A DNA stretch of 64,000 nucleotides, from NCBI GenBank assembly GCA_001414345.1, contig LLCB01000134.1:1-64000 (forward strand), in the 5' to 3' direction. Positions within the stretch are counted from its first letter, which is position 1. The number at the start of each line of letters is the position of its first letter. The stretch comes from Hymenoscyphus infarciens (lineage: Eukaryota; Ascomycota; Leotiomycetes; Helotiales; Helotiaceae). A model generated the notes under the pieces. It did no database searches, was not told where the DNA came from, and saw only the letters and a list, made by a program, of their open reading frames with translations. Positions 43,097-54,928 of the stretch are shown here, piece by piece. Position numbers and translations under genes: made by a program.

Positions 43097-44358
43097 TTAT
43101 TTCTTACCGTTCGTTTTACCAGGGATTTCGTGGTCCTCTGTCTCACTTGAGACTTTATCAACAGTCACCTTGCTAAAGCGATTTCCCGGGTTGTGAATGT
43201 TGTCCGTGGAGTCATTTTCCTGGTTTAGGAACTCAGCGGCTGAGTTTGAATGTGCAAGTCCTGGGATGACTGTGGCCCTCTCATTTTGAGGTGTCCAGGG
43301 GATATCGTCTGAGCCTTCTGAATGCGTGTCTGGCCACTGCTCCGGGACCTCGTAAAATTGAGGTTCCTCGGTGTCCGCTGGTTCTGCAGGCGCCTCTCGT
43401 AAATCCTGGGGTACGGAGGTTGTACTTTCTCTTTTTTCATCTTTGGCGACATGGTAGGATGCGGCTATCTGCTCTTTTGGAAAAATGGACTCGGTTAATT
43501 TGGGGTTATCAGAGCTTCCTGCTGCTTCTCCCGTAGCTTGAAGCCCTTTTTTCAAAGTGGCAGAAGATTGCGCTGGTGGTGCTGGAGGAGATGATTGCAC
43601 CTGTTCTCTCGAAGTGTCAGTAGCTTCTTCCCTCGTTCCCTCCCCTTGCTGTGCAGAATCCTTCACAGCTATACTCTCCTTCAACTTCCCCGTACTCTTT
43701 TTCTTCACTCCCTCAACCCTCCAGGTAACCCTCTTAACCTCCCCAAAGAGTTTCTCATAATTCATATCCAACCCCTCACTGCACCCAAAATTCGAAATCT
43801 TCACCTCAACACCTTCTCTCCCTGTTTCCCCTTCAAGCTCCGGCCCCCCTATCTTCGCAGACCCCATATCCTCAAACAACATCTCCCAATAATACATTAG
43901 CCACCCAATAACCCCCCTCACTACCTTCAAATCTCTTCCCTCCTCAATCGCTCCATCCACAAGTTTAACTTGTTTCATCACCAGTTTTGCGAATTCGTTC
44001 CATACTCTCTGGCCGCCATAGGAAAGGAGCAGCCATCTTGTTACTATGAGGTCTTCTTGGTTTGGAAAGTTCACCAACTTCAAGGGAGAATGGAGTGATA
44101 AGAGGCACTTTAGGAGAGCTTGAAGGGGAGTGACGATGGAAGGATTTATTTCGGACTGTAAGATGGCTTGGATGAGGTTCTTGGATAACTCGGTTAGAGA
44201 GGAGTGTTGGAAGAGGAAATCTGTGAGGTTGAGGTCCCAGGTTGGTCCTAGGCCTGCTGCTGGGGCTTTGAATCCTGGTATGTCTTGTTAGAATTTAGCT
44301 TAGTGGGGAGTTTGGGGAGAGTACTTGTTATTTGGTCTTGTTTTGGTGGCTCCTCCAT
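43097..44358 (-). CDS. Unrecognised protein with helical N-terminal domain (403 aa)
   Basis: Two exons: 44358-44325 (11 codons plus one base) and 44274-43097, separated by a 50-bp intron with a GTACTC donor, a TCTAAC branch and a CAG acceptor. The spliced frame starts MEEPPKQDQIT and runs into WDLNLTDFLFQHSSLTELSKNL, extending the conserved-looking region by about 65 residues beyond the longest unspliced frame. Residues about 15-190 are compact and helical (VTRWLLLSYGGQRVWNEF and WLMYYWEMLFEDMG). The rest is acidic and disordered (residues about 200-400). No family was recognised. The first ATG with the correct phase was used. The N-terminal exon is short and therefore the least certain part. 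Confidence 0.6.
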
Positions 44359-45057
44359 TTTGTTTTCTAAATTGTCCAGGAAGTCTTTGGTGATATTCAC
44401 CACCCTCACAAACGCCTTTTAGCTGATAGAAGGAGCAAGAAAATGGAACGAAAAAGTGAAGAGTTGTTAGGTTTGAAGTTTTATGCTATATTCGAACACC
44501 ACGATTTTTGAATGGTCAGTGGAATGTTTTGTGAATTGCCGCTAGTTCTGTTATTCAGAACCTTTTTTGAAGTGAACGATGAAGGACGCGAGATGGTTAG
44601 TTATTTGTAAGGTTCGGGTGCTTTTTCTTGAGATGTCATTGAGTGCTAAGTTATTACCAAACTCTTTTCATGCTAAAGTTCTCCAGCAGTACCGAATACT
44701 GGTATTTTTGGTATTTTTTGAAATGTTCGAAAAGTGAAAAGCTCTGAACAGTGTGGGGAATTTCATCCTCCACTATCGTTCACTTTCAAACCTAAAGTGT
44801 TTGAATGTACTTGAAGAGAAATGGTAGATGTGTGAATACTCTCTCACAACAGAAATCTTTCACAGCATCCAGGGTTTTACCGAATGGAATCCGTGTATTG
44901 TGAATGATTTGGGAGCCTCGACATTCCCCCCACTTTCCTTTTGATTCGTACAAAACAAAAAAGATATGGTTCAAAACGTGTATTTCAGGAGAGTAATAAT
45001 GAAAGATTTTACTAAGCTATTTCAAAAATTAAACCGACAACCCATAAACAAACTGGG
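44359..45057. other. Intergenic region
   Basis: Upstream region of the minus-strand gene at 43097-44358 and 3' flank of the HET gene. No gene seen. Confidence 0.5.
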
Positions 45058-47367
45058 CTAAATGATGGGAAAACATTTCGTCTTTCGCTGCTCCTCCTCC
45101 GCGCTAGGCATCAATGCCTCCCCATCCATGTTTCCATAAATATAAGCTTCTCCAACAAATTGAAAATATTCGTCACCATTTTGGTTACATGGCCGTAGAA
45201 TGCATGGTACACTACAGCCGTAAAGCACGCATATACGATCGCCCTCCTTGGTGTCAGGAGGCCCAAGACCAAAGACCCTACCCGAGCTCAGTTGTTCTTG
45301 CTTCCCTTCTATGAATTTTCGGTTCCAAGTCACAGCCTGTACTCGCTTCAAGTAATCTTTGACGACCTGTGAGAGCTCATCATGTTCCCTGTCTTCAAGC
45401 AGTCCGCCGGTATTGATATGGCCATTATTGGTGGCAAGGGCCATGCAATGAAGTGCAACCCTGTGATACCACGGAGGTGGGTTCTCGCCATCTGGACCCC
45501 TATCAGCTACAAGTGTACGCCATAGCTTGTCAGGTGCCTTATCGACGGACTTTCCGTCAAGTGGCAAGAACCAACCACCCTTTTCGAGACATTCCTTAGT
45601 GATAATGCCATTAGCTACTGCACCAGATGTCCAGCGAATTTCGTCTATCTCCAACCCACTAACAAACATACAGGCTGGCCCGTTTGAGATAACTCTCTGC
45701 TGCCGTTCAGTCCCGTTTCCTTCAAGAAGGCCGGGTGCTGTATTGGAACGACAAGGAAAGAGACCAACAGCCCTCGAGTTAAATTGTTCGTCTTTCTTCC
45801 CTGAACTAAACCTTGCGTCAGTCTTCATTCCATGAGACGCATTATACCGCTGTCTTCCCACGCGGCCAACAATACTGTCTCCATTGATCCGACCGTTAAA
45901 TCCTTGTTCTTGGGTACCCCATGTCGACTTAGAGATCACCTGTACCCAAGAAGGTAGTACAACTGAATTCTTGCTTCCTCCCTTGATTTTTTTCTCGGGA
46001 AGTGCCCACTGACGACAGATTATGTCTATTGAGCCAGTGTCTTCAACGACCCATGCCAAGAAGTCGATATAGACTTTGAGAAGGTTTCTGTCGTAATTGG
46101 GCTTCGGAGGTCCAATACAATTTTCAGACAGTGCACGATTTCGCCAGGACTCCCGTGAGATGTTCAACAGAGCATATATTGTGTCGCGCGGATCAGAAGA
46201 TTCAAAGGTGGACAAATTCGAAACCAGTGCCTCAAGAGATGATACAGGTTCAAAGTTCTTGCCGTCTACACTTTTCCGGAACGTGTTTGTGATTGCGTCG
46301 ACGAGAACCTTGGCACCAAGTGGTTCTAATACACTGAATGCGTTAAAGTTCTTATAGATCTTGTTGTCTTGAGATTGCCTAAAAAGCGCTCTGATATCGT
46401 CGAATTTGACGACAAACAATCCAATTGCGTCTGCAAAATCCTGCCAATGAACGTGACAATCCCCGCAATGAATGGTCGCATCGCGAGCTAAGGCTAACTC
46501 TTGTATAACCCAACGTCTTGAGAACCAACTGCATCTCATCAAGTCTAACAAGTCGCTCCACTTCTTGGTCACCGTCTTGTCTTTGCAAAGTTTCTCGAGT
46601 TTGCTCATATCAAGTACCTCCAAGACAAAATTCAAGGCATCGTGTAAGTCTGGTGTGCCAACTCCAAGCCATATGCATACGTTCCGGGCTTTGCTGTATA
46701 TTTCCGTCATCTTAGCAATTTGTGCTGGCTTTTCAGCCGTCACATCCAATTGGTTGATACAAAGAGCGTCCACCCAGAGGACCACCTCATTTTCTTCATC
46801 TCTCAAGTAACGGAGAGCGTTGTCAAGACTGGGTCTCACATAGAACCTTTGACCTTTGGCGTGGTCAGGCACATAGCTTGCAAGCTTAACGATTTCGTTG
46901 AGGTCGAATTTCGGTTGTGGCCTGGATTCCGATCCCCGCTGTATGAAAACAGGCTTATCCGATGGGCCAGCGCCCCAATGATAGGACAGTGCTTCGTATT
47001 CCTGCTTGGGATCTTCTCCGACCTCTTCGTCTGCAATGGTTTCGATCGAGACATAAATATCGTCGTTTCTTCGAGCTGCCGGTTTGATCTTTAGTAGCCT
47101 TATCTCGTCTTTGTTTATTGTTTTGTATTCGTAGCGAAGATGATATTTCTCCAATTGGTTGAAGTGAACCACGGCTTTAAGAAACCTCTTCTTAATTTCC
47201 GCTTTCATTGTTGGTGGGGGGGCGCTGTCCCAGAATTTGGTTCTTGGGAGCTCAACAGGCTTTCTCCCGGCTCGTTTTGGGACTCGGACACGAGATTTTG
47301 CTGGGCCGCCATTTGGCAATCCGTTTGGAGTTGTGCCATTTGATGTTGAAGCCATGGAGGAAGCCAA
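45058..47367 (-). CDS. HET-domain (heterokaryon incompatibility) protein
   Basis: A single-exon gene of 769 residues. Residues 1-45 are basic and disordered (SRVRVPKRAGRKPVELPR). The HET domain begins at residue 124 with YEALSYHWG, continues through WVDALCINQ at 198-206 and KARNVCIWLG at 226-235, and ends near residue 300 after SWFSRRWVIQELALA, which are the three hallmark blocks. The C-terminal half is the usual variable region, with GGWFLPLDG and GRVFGLGPPDTKEGDRICVLYGCSVPCILRP typical of HET-6-like proteins. HET domains act in non-self recognition and cell death on hyphal fusion, and many family members have no proven incompatibility role. No NACHT or repeat domain is present, so it is the stand-alone type. 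A second in-frame ATG lies four codons later. Confidence 0.93.
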   Translation of the reverse strand: MASSMASTSNGTTPNGLPNGGPAKSRVRVPKRAGRKPVELPRTKFWDSAPPPTMKAEIKKRFLKAVVHFNQLEKYHLRYEYKTINKDEIRLLKIKPAARRNDDIYVSIETIADEEVGEDPKQEYEALSYHWGAGPSDKPVFIQRGSESRPQPKFDLNEIVKLASYVPDHAKGQRFYVRPSLDNALRYLRDEENEVVLWVDALCINQLDVTAEKPAQIAKMTEIYSKARNVCIWLGVGTPDLHDALNFVLEVLDMSKLEKLCKDKTVTKKWSDLLDLMRCSWFSRRWVIQELALARDATIHCGDCHVHWQDFADAIGLFVVKFDDIRALFRQSQDNKIYKNFNAFSVLEPLGAKVLVDAITNTFRKSVDGKNFEPVSSLEALVSNLSTFESSDPRDTIYALLNISRESWRNRALSENCIGPPKPNYDRNLLKVYIDFLAWVVEDTGSIDIICRQWALPEKKIKGGSKNSVVLPSWVQVISKSTWGTQEQGFNGRINGDSIVGRVGRQRYNASHGMKTDARFSSGKKDEQFNSRAVGLFPCRSNTAPGLLEGNGTERQQRVISNGPACMFVSGLEIDEIRWTSGAVANGIITKECLEKGGWFLPLDGKSVDKAPDKLWRTLVADRGPDGENPPPWYHRVALHCMALATNNGHINTGGLLEDREHDELSQVVKDYLKRVQAVTWNRKFIEGKQEQLSSGRVFGLGPPDTKEGDRICVLYGCSVPCILRPCNQNGDEYFQFVGEAYIYGNMDGEALMPSAEEEQRKTKCFPII

Positions 47368-49576
47368 AGGATTGGAAGATACGGTTCGTATTGATACTCA
47401 AAGTTAAAGTTCAGTTAGCAAAATGATTGTCAAGTGATGTTCTGCTGGGTAAAGAGGACAGTCAATTTCAAATGAGGGAATTGGGCAATAAGGGGGGCTT
47501 CAACCTCCCGGCCACACGTGTGACTCTGAGGCGTCGTGTGTTACCACACCTCCCCATCGGTCCATGATGAGGCTGCGCTTCCTCAACACTGGAGATACAA
47601 GGACTCTTCTCGTATTACTTGAAACAAAAGTACTCCCAGTCTATCTATTGTCTTTGGAGTCTACAGAATTACTTTTCGGCCTCCAATAGGATTTGCAACC
47701 GTCGCAATGGACTTGAAATCATAATGCTTTATTGCATTTGGGCTTTAAACGTTGACGGTTTGGCATCTTTCAGTGAACGAGGCTTTGCTCATGCCAAAAA
47801 AAAAGCAAAGAGAAGATGATGCATGCTTGCACCAATATGTTTCACGCACACATCCAAGATAGGCCTCGCTTAATTCTCGCGTATCAATTGGATAGACTTC
47901 TTCCATTTTGGGAAGAGGCAATATGAAGAGCCTCATAAAAAATTGATTCATGCAGTGCGAGTCAATATTCCTTCTGCCTTGAAACCTTTTATTCTCCATA
48001 GAATACCCCCACGGCCTTCCTTCACAGTTCTTTTCAAAATCCTCATGGGCGGTAACAGCCGAGCGCGAGCTGACGAGGCCGAAAGTGACTCAAGGACATA
48101 GACTGGCCTTCAAACGAATTCGAAGCCTTGTTGTAAAGCCTCCAAGCCCTCCGAAATTGGGTCTGCCTGGCTGGCGCATGTAGTGGTGAAGCCCGCCATG
48201 GTCCGGCACCACAACTCCAAAGCCGCCAACAATCTCAGCGGAGCGGCTTTTTTAACCCTAACCCCTGAGAATCAAATGAGTAGATTGCAGTTAGTGATTG
48301 ATTCTCTACGCATTGCGTGGAGGCTCGCCCCGGCGATACATAGCAAGCTTACATCTCTAAACCGCCTGCTAGTTTTCAACCCTGTCTTGAATGTTGGTCA
48401 AAAAAAACTTCAGAAAGGCAGAAGTCATCAGCAATAGCCTCTTAAAACCGAATCCAGAACACAGACCCGGGATTCTGCATTCCATGTTCGTGAAGTTTGT
48501 TCATCTCTCTGACCAGCGACCACCGCCAACTTGAATCATGTGGCCTCATATGTCCTACTTGCAAGTACTCGTTATCACAGAAACACTGGAGTAGCACAAG
48601 AGATACGCCCTGAAACTACCCTTGAGTCACAGCTCCATATTACGTGCTGCCTGATAATTGAGCATAGCTCCTTCGCATGCCGATTGTTTGATGACTCTGT
48701 GGCTAATCCATTATACATATCAAAAACGCTCCAGAAAAAGGATTCATCATATACTTGCGTTTTCCTTCCAGTAGGGTAAGCTTGAATAATCCAGTGGCTT
48801 GTGCGGCTGTTTATTTTCCTTAACTAGCTTGTAAACAGCCCGTTTTGAGGACTTACATGAGACCATCAACGAAAGAGAATTAGATCCACGGTAAATTCCT
48901 ACCTAGACTGGGGCACCGATACTTTTATATCGATAAATTATCGATAATCGGCTCTTGATATAAAACGTTACTCTTTTGCTCTAATACAATTAGCGCGATC
49001 TATCTTTAGTAAAAAAGAGACGATTTTCGATCTATATCGGGTTTTTTAAAGCTAGTAGCTCTATATAGTAAATATAAATTATATATTATAATTTACTCTT
49101 TTTAATTCTAAAAGCTACTTTTCTTTTCGATAAATACTATAGTAATAAATCTAGATTAATCACTTCAAGCTAAGTACTTACTTAAATTATTATAGTATTA
49201 TATTAATAATAAGTATATAACTTTGCTTAAAGTCGAGCTAATAGATTCTATTAGCTGCTATAGACTTACTATTTAGTAATTATATAACTTAATATATTAA
49301 TATATATTAATATATTATTATTTAAGTTCTACTTAATATAATAATCGTTAGTAACTCTCTTGATATTTTATTAAGTCTATTTCTACTATATAAACTCTCG
49401 GATTTTCCATTTCGCGTAAAATTAACGAATAATATATTCTATACCTAGTTTCACTTACTTCCGAGTTTCATCTTCTTAATCTTTTATAAATAGTAAGCAA
49501 ATTCAATTCAGGCGAAAAATTAACAGAAGCTAGATAGCTAATACAAATCATATTACTAGCTAGAGCGTTCTAAAAG
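47368..49576. other. Intergenic region, ordinary composition then AT-rich island
   Basis: 47368-48890 holds the HET gene promoter and about 1 kb more of non-coding sequence. Short open frames here lack splice signals or recognisable content. From about 48900 the sequence turns AT-rich and RIP-like, forming a small island that contains the MITE at 49579. Confidence 0.5.
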
Positions 49577-49578
49577 TA

Positions 49579-50195
49579 CAAAAGTCTAAAAACAACTAAT
49601 TTGTAAACTACAAATTATAAATCGTAAAAGTTAACTATTTATAGCTAGATTAACTAAGGCCTCTAAGAGCTATAGCTAATTATAAACTATATTATACTAT
49701 CTACTTACTCTCTTACTTCTTATCTTATTCTTTTATATCTTATAAATACTAAGAGAGTATAAGTAAGAATATAGATGAGAGTATAAGAGAGAGAAAAAGA
49801 GAGTAAGAAAGTAGGCAAATATTTCAAAGGAAAGTTTTTCCTAGTATAGGTAAAGAGAGTTTAGCTAAAGTAGTAAACAATCCTCTCTCTCTCTTCCTCT
49901 CTTACTTATCTAGAAATAATAAGAAGAATATAATACAAAAGCTAGGTAATAGGTAGTAAAGATATAATAATAAGAAGATAATAGTAAGAGAGTAATATTA
50001 CTACTATATACGTAATACCTATTATCTCTTTCTATTCTTTAATTAGCTAGTTACTATAGTTAAGAATATCTAGTCTTAATAGAGAGAGAGGGAATTTAAT
50101 TATTCTCTTTTTTACTTATAGAAAGTAACAATTAACAAATTGCGATTTACAATTTGCGAGTTGCTATTTGCGATTACGTCGTTTTTGGACTTTTG
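49579..50195. mobile_element. MITE with about 60-bp inverted ends and TA target
   Basis: The left end CAAAAGTCTAAAAACAAC (49579) and the reverse complement of the right end, CAAAAGTCCAAAAACGAC (50195), match through about 60 bases, with C/T and G/A differences from RIP. Each end is flanked by TA (49577-49578 and 50196-50197), the target duplication of Tc1/mariner elements. The 500-bp interior has no coding capacity, so a transposase from elsewhere is needed. It is distinct from the MITE at 29831. Confidence 0.8.
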
Positions 50196-50197
50196 TA

Positions 50198-50663
50198 GAT
50201 TCAGGATGCCGTACTAGCGTCGAAAATAATCATGTAGTCCACTCGAAAACTACGTAATGTTTTCGGAAAACATAAGTAAAAGAAGTAAGCACTACTCTCC
50301 CACACCTACTACTATACTTTGTAAAATGTTTGAGCCAATTTAAGACAATTACAATTATTGTTCAAGAAGATGTTAGAAAGATGGTTTCTTGAAGCTCCTT
50401 TTATCTGCTAAAATAATGTTTATAATTGTACGAGAATAGTCGTATAATAAGACAGAAGGGTGTCGGAGAGTAATGAGCGGGCATCTTACTTTAGTCTCGC
50501 TTTCGTCTTCCCTCACATCATCAAATCTCACAAGTACTAAGTGAGCATAAATGTGAAAGAAAAATGAGACGTGCGACATGTTGACAGCCAGTCACCCCCA
50601 AACACGTCAAAAGATCGAATTACACTCATCTCTAAAGTCTACCTATACCCCACCACAGCACAA
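50198..50663. other. Intergenic region
   Basis: 3' flank of the aldolase gene. No gene seen. Confidence 0.45.
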
Positions 50664-51721
50664 TCACAAACTCTTCTCCACAGCCTCCAAGTCACTAATA
50701 GCCTCCTTCCAACTCTCCCATTCCTTATCACCCCCAGGTATACCACCCACAAGTGGAACTCGCGTCCCCTCCCTATCACCGAACCCCAAAATCCTACTAA
50801 TCGCCTCCTTAATCCCCACAGTCCCAAACTTAACAACGATCTCCTCCACCGAACTAACTTTATACTGCAGAAGTCTCCTCTCCTTAACTTCTTCCGGTGT
50901 AGGTGTATCCTTAACACTCAATTTATACAAATGGACCACGGACTTCGGGAAGAAACCTGCGGAGCCATCGATGGTACCTGCACAACCGAGGGCGATGACG
51001 GGGAGAAGTTGTTGGCCTAGCCCAGTGAAGGTGTGGAATTTTGTGTGGTCGATTTTAGGGGAACAGGCGATTTGGGCGTGGTAGGAGACGTCGCCGTGGG
51101 AGAGTTTGCAGCCCACTATGTTGGGGTGTTGGGAGAGGGTTGCGTAGGTTGAGGGGAGGACTTTGACGTTGTTTGAGACGCCTGGGTAATGGTAACTATT
51201 TCCAAAAATCTTTAGTTACTTCCCATCATTCCTAAAAATCGGTTTTTAATTTCAGGAAGGAGTACTTACATCATAACAGGAATAGGACTCTGATCAGCTA
51301 CAGCCCTGAACCACTGAATAATCCCCTCCTGCGTACTAGCACCCGCAAAATATCCTGGAACAAGACACAATCCCCACTGACTGCCCGCCTCCTTCGCACC
51401 CTTCAACTGATCTACTACCTCTTCGATATTTTGTGCTGCGGTACCTGCGATTATGGGATAATCCGGGAACCCATTTTCGTTAAAGGTCTTTCGTATTGAG
51501 GAGAGGACTTCGGATCTTTCTTTGTTGGAGAGATGGACTGCTTCTCCGGTGCTACCGAGGACGACGAGCCCTGTAATTCCGGATTTAGCGAGGTGGAGGG
51601 AGTGCTTGGATTGGGTTTCGAGGTCGATGGGGGCGGCTGTTGCGTTGTAGTTGGATGCGGATTTGGAAACGAAGAAGGTTGGAACGGGAACGTAGACTCC
51701 TGCTGGTGGTGGGGAAGCCAT
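50664..51721 (-). CDS. Dihydrodipicolinate synthase-family aldolase
   Basis: Two exons, 51721-51270 and 51195-50664, encode 327 residues. The 74-bp intron has a GTAAGT donor, and its acceptor (AAATAG) splits an Ile codon. The class I aldolase barrel shows GSTGE at residues 56-60 (pyruvate carboxylate loop), the catalytic tyrosine in PVMIYHYPG (Tyr152) and the Schiff-base lysine in IVGCKLSHG (Lys181). Fungi make lysine by the aminoadipate route, so this is not a lysine enzyme. Fungal members cleave 2-keto-3-deoxy sugar acids or 4-hydroxy-2-oxoglutarate, for example the L-threo-3-deoxy-hexulosonate aldolase of galacturonate breakdown. Which of these applies cannot be told from sequence alone. 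The neighbouring amidohydrolase on the same strand fits a sugar-acid pathway. Confidence 0.88.
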
Positions 51722-52450
51722 TTTGTGAGATGTCTTTCTGTGAGTAATGGGAAAGAGTTGAATAACAGAAAGTTGGCAGTTTCTAAAGTTGGGGAGCTTC
51801 AAAAGTATATGTAAGAAGCAAAGGTGGGGTCTTTAGTATAGTATACACGAGGTCCTGGGATTCAATATCTTTGACAGGAGTGAATTTATGGCAGTTCAAT
51901 GTTTTACAAGTTAAGTAGACGTGGCACGTAAGTGGAAAAAATGTACCGAATGATTCTCGATTTAGGGAGAAGGGAGATGTGATGTGGATAGGTTCTTTCC
52001 CATTCGGGGGAAAGTCTAGCGAAAGTGGAAGGAGGGGTAAATGTGGGGTAATTCTCAACAGATCCATTGGTGAATACAACTGTTAGAAAATGTCGTAACT
52101 GATCAGTTGATGATGGAATCGAGTATATAATCGCACAGGAAACAACATTGAGGTTTTGAATGTATCTCTACATGCACGGCAAAATAAGCCTAACCAGTGA
52201 AGTATGTCGAATAACAAGGTTCTGAGTGAGAATCAACAATGACTTGAATCTAAGTATTTCTTCACCAATCAAAATCCCGACCACGATCAGCTGTGTCTCC
52301 TTTACCAAAGAAAGTTTCGATTTTTTGTAGCCTCAAGGTTGTATAGAAGCTTGAACCGTGATATTTTGACTTCGCTTGAAGTCGACGTGATAATATCTTT
52401 CAGGGTATCCTCAACATACTTGCCATTCCCCAACAACCCAAATTGCCTTT
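51722..52450. other. Intergenic region between aldolase and amidohydrolase
   Basis: Promoter of the aldolase and 3' flank of the amidohydrolase. No gene seen. Confidence 0.45.
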
Positions 52451-53547
52451 TCACATCAACTCCTTAATTCCGTATGCCTTGATAGCAGTCCCACTCCAGA
52501 TCATAATCTGATCCTCCTCACTCAAACTCGCTAAATAACAAAACTTTTCCACAACCTCCTTCCATCTTTTCCAAGCATCATTAACCCCAACCGTGCATAC
52601 TGGCCAGTCAGATCCAAACATGACTCTGAAAGATCCGAAAGTGGCAAGTATGACAACGAGATAGGGCTGTAAAGCCATGAAGACATCGAGAATGGGTGCG
52701 TTCTTGAAGGATTCTGGCAATTCGGAGAAACAACCAGAGAGCTTCATGTAGGTCCTGTCGCATTTTCCGAGACGGAACATGGCTTCTCTCCAGGCGACGA
52801 ATTCGGGGTCTGTTTGGGTATATATTGAGAGGTCGGGTTTGCAGAGGTGGTCTATATACTATTAGCTTCTGGTGGGGGTTTCAGAGCAGGGGAAGACTGA
52901 CTGATGACAATAGTGACTCTATCACTCTCATCCACATTCTCATGAGCCTTATTAACCATCTCAATCGCCTCCTCCAACTGCCATTTCCCCCCTCTATGTT
53001 GATCCACGCCCAAATCAAACACAAACCCCTTCCGTCCCATCCACTTCAAACTCTCAATAAACTTCTCCTCCAACATAACACCCTTAGGTTTATCCTGCAC
53101 CAAATACCGAAACCCCTTTACCTTCTTAAACGCATCCCCCGATCGCTTCGCCACCTCCTTGACATATTTCACCATGCCCTCCTCCCCACTGGGTAACGGC
53201 GCCCACGGAATAATAGCAAGACACAACTTCTTGTCCTCCTCCGTGTGACCCTCCCCTTCCTTCGGTATGCCAAGTGCTATCCTCTTCAGCCAATCGACTT
53301 CCATAAGGGGTCCCTCCCAGCCACTGCCATCTTTCATTCCGCTCTCGAGATCATTCTTTCGGTCGGTTTCGAGGAAGATGAAGCCTTCGAGGTTGGAGGG
53401 GCGGCCGGTGGCATCGGCGTATTCTGCGATTGATTGCTGTTTGTTGAGGGGGCTGTCGGCGGTGCACCATGCAAGAGTTTCCGTTTCAGAGGCTGGGTAG
53501 AGGTGGATGTGAGAATCGATTATGGGGTAGGCTGGTGGTTGTGCCAT
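52451..53547 (-). CDS. Amidohydrolase-2 family protein, possible sugar-acid lactonase
   Basis: Two exons, 53547-52902 and 52851-52451, encode 348 residues. The 50-bp intron uses a GTCAGT donor, a GCTAATAG branch and a TAG acceptor, and splicing restores the motif VTIVI-NHLCKPDL of the family. The N terminus IIDSHIHLYP carries the HxH metal ligands (His13, His15), and a later FGSDWPVC carries the metal-binding aspartate. These are features of COG3618-type amidohydrolases. Characterised members include L-rhamnono- and L-fucono-lactonases and the 2-pyrone-4,6-dicarboxylate hydrolases. A sugar-acid lactonase is likely but unproven. It lies upstream of the DHDPS-family aldolase on the same strand. 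Confidence 0.85.
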
Positions 53548-54928
53548 GATTTCTGGTGGTTGTGAGGGTATTTAGGGTAGGAGGATAGTAGAGAAGTTGA
53601 GGAGTCGAAATTTCCAGATGAAGGAGAAACGCCAGAGTACTGAAGTAAGCAAAGCTCGCAAGAATGAACGTCAAAAAAGAGTTGTCACTGCAATTGTTTT
53701 GCTTATGTGTTTCGTGGTATTGTGGTTGGTTTGTTGAAGCTTCGAGGAGCTCTTGTTTCCTTGTGTTGAAACGACCCCTCTTTTACAGTATCGTCGCATC
53801 GCCGATAAGCAGGGGTCCTGTTGGAGGGAATAAAAACCTGATCACATCTCATGATAAAAAGTACATCGAGATCTAATAAATGAGAGTTTCTTTATTAAAA
53901 TGAGAGCTATTTTTTGGTTCTAACGATACAGTTTAATTTCAAAATTCGTCACCTTGGAGAAGCTTCAGGTCAAAGTCCTTCTCACGCAACAAAATTCATC
54001 AACATGAATTGGGAAATGGCTCAGAGAGAATGGACTCCGATTAAGAGGGCGTAATCAGTTACGTCTTTCTACCTTTCCATTATCCGAATGCGCCAGGAGA
54101 ATAAAGAGTCCAGATGTTTTCTTTTTGAGGAATTACTCGAACAAGATCTCGAGTGCATCTAGTACGGTGTTTTCACCACTTGTATATACTTGTTACACGA
54201 GTACGAGTGACTTGAATCACTCCAGTCCCAAAACGAAGAAAAAATACACTAATCTACTAAATGACGAATTCAAGAAGATTAAAGAAACATTCAGAAATGA
54301 GTCAGCCCGTACCTCAGGTAGGTAGGTAGTGTAAGTCAACTCTCGTCATCTAAGCCTCACCGCCGTTGAAGCTAACATCAGCCGCTGCACTAAAATGATC
54401 CCCTAAACTAGTTCCGTTGATCGCCTCACCGCAACCTCAGCCGAATCCCAATTAACAGTCACCAAAAGAGAAAACCAAGAGTATCAAAATCTCTCTTTCC
54501 ATAAATGTCTAAATGTCTAAAATGCGTAAACTTCTAGGGGGGTGGTGCATCACAGAGTGTTCAATCTACATACAAACTATTTTCGTCATCTATTTTCCAA
54601 AACCATCTAAGATGCATCGTAAGCTCAAAAATCAAAAAGGTGCGAAAACAAGAAACAACACAAAATATGACTCCATAAATGACAAGGGTTAACATGATCC
54701 AAGTCATATATATGCTACTTCGCGTTGCTGCTGTTCACTACGGAAGAGAGTACTTTCTACAAAGCAGTAGAGAAGTAACGCGAAAGATCGGACCACACCT
54801 AGTGCCTAGATCGCTCATGCGAAGTCCAGGGTATCATAGGTATCCAATAACGCCAAAATTTCCACCAAAAAAAAACTTCAGATCCTTCAAATGAAAAAGA
54901 CATCCAGTTTCATACTTTTTTCCCCTCT
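53548..54928. other. Intergenic region
   Basis: Upstream of the amidohydrolase and 3' of the HAD gene. 53900-54900 is moderately AT-rich without repeats I recognise. No gene seen. Confidence 0.45.

Noticed and set aside
43029..43110. Possible intron joining the genes at 43097-44358 and 42208-43029 into one
   Set aside because: A GTAAGA donor exists at the end of the upstream gene, but the only nearby AG acceptor puts the downstream protein out of frame.
48254..48266. Telomere-like AACCCTAACCCC
   Set aside because: Only two units, inside ordinary intergenic DNA; it could be chance or a promoter word, not a telomere.
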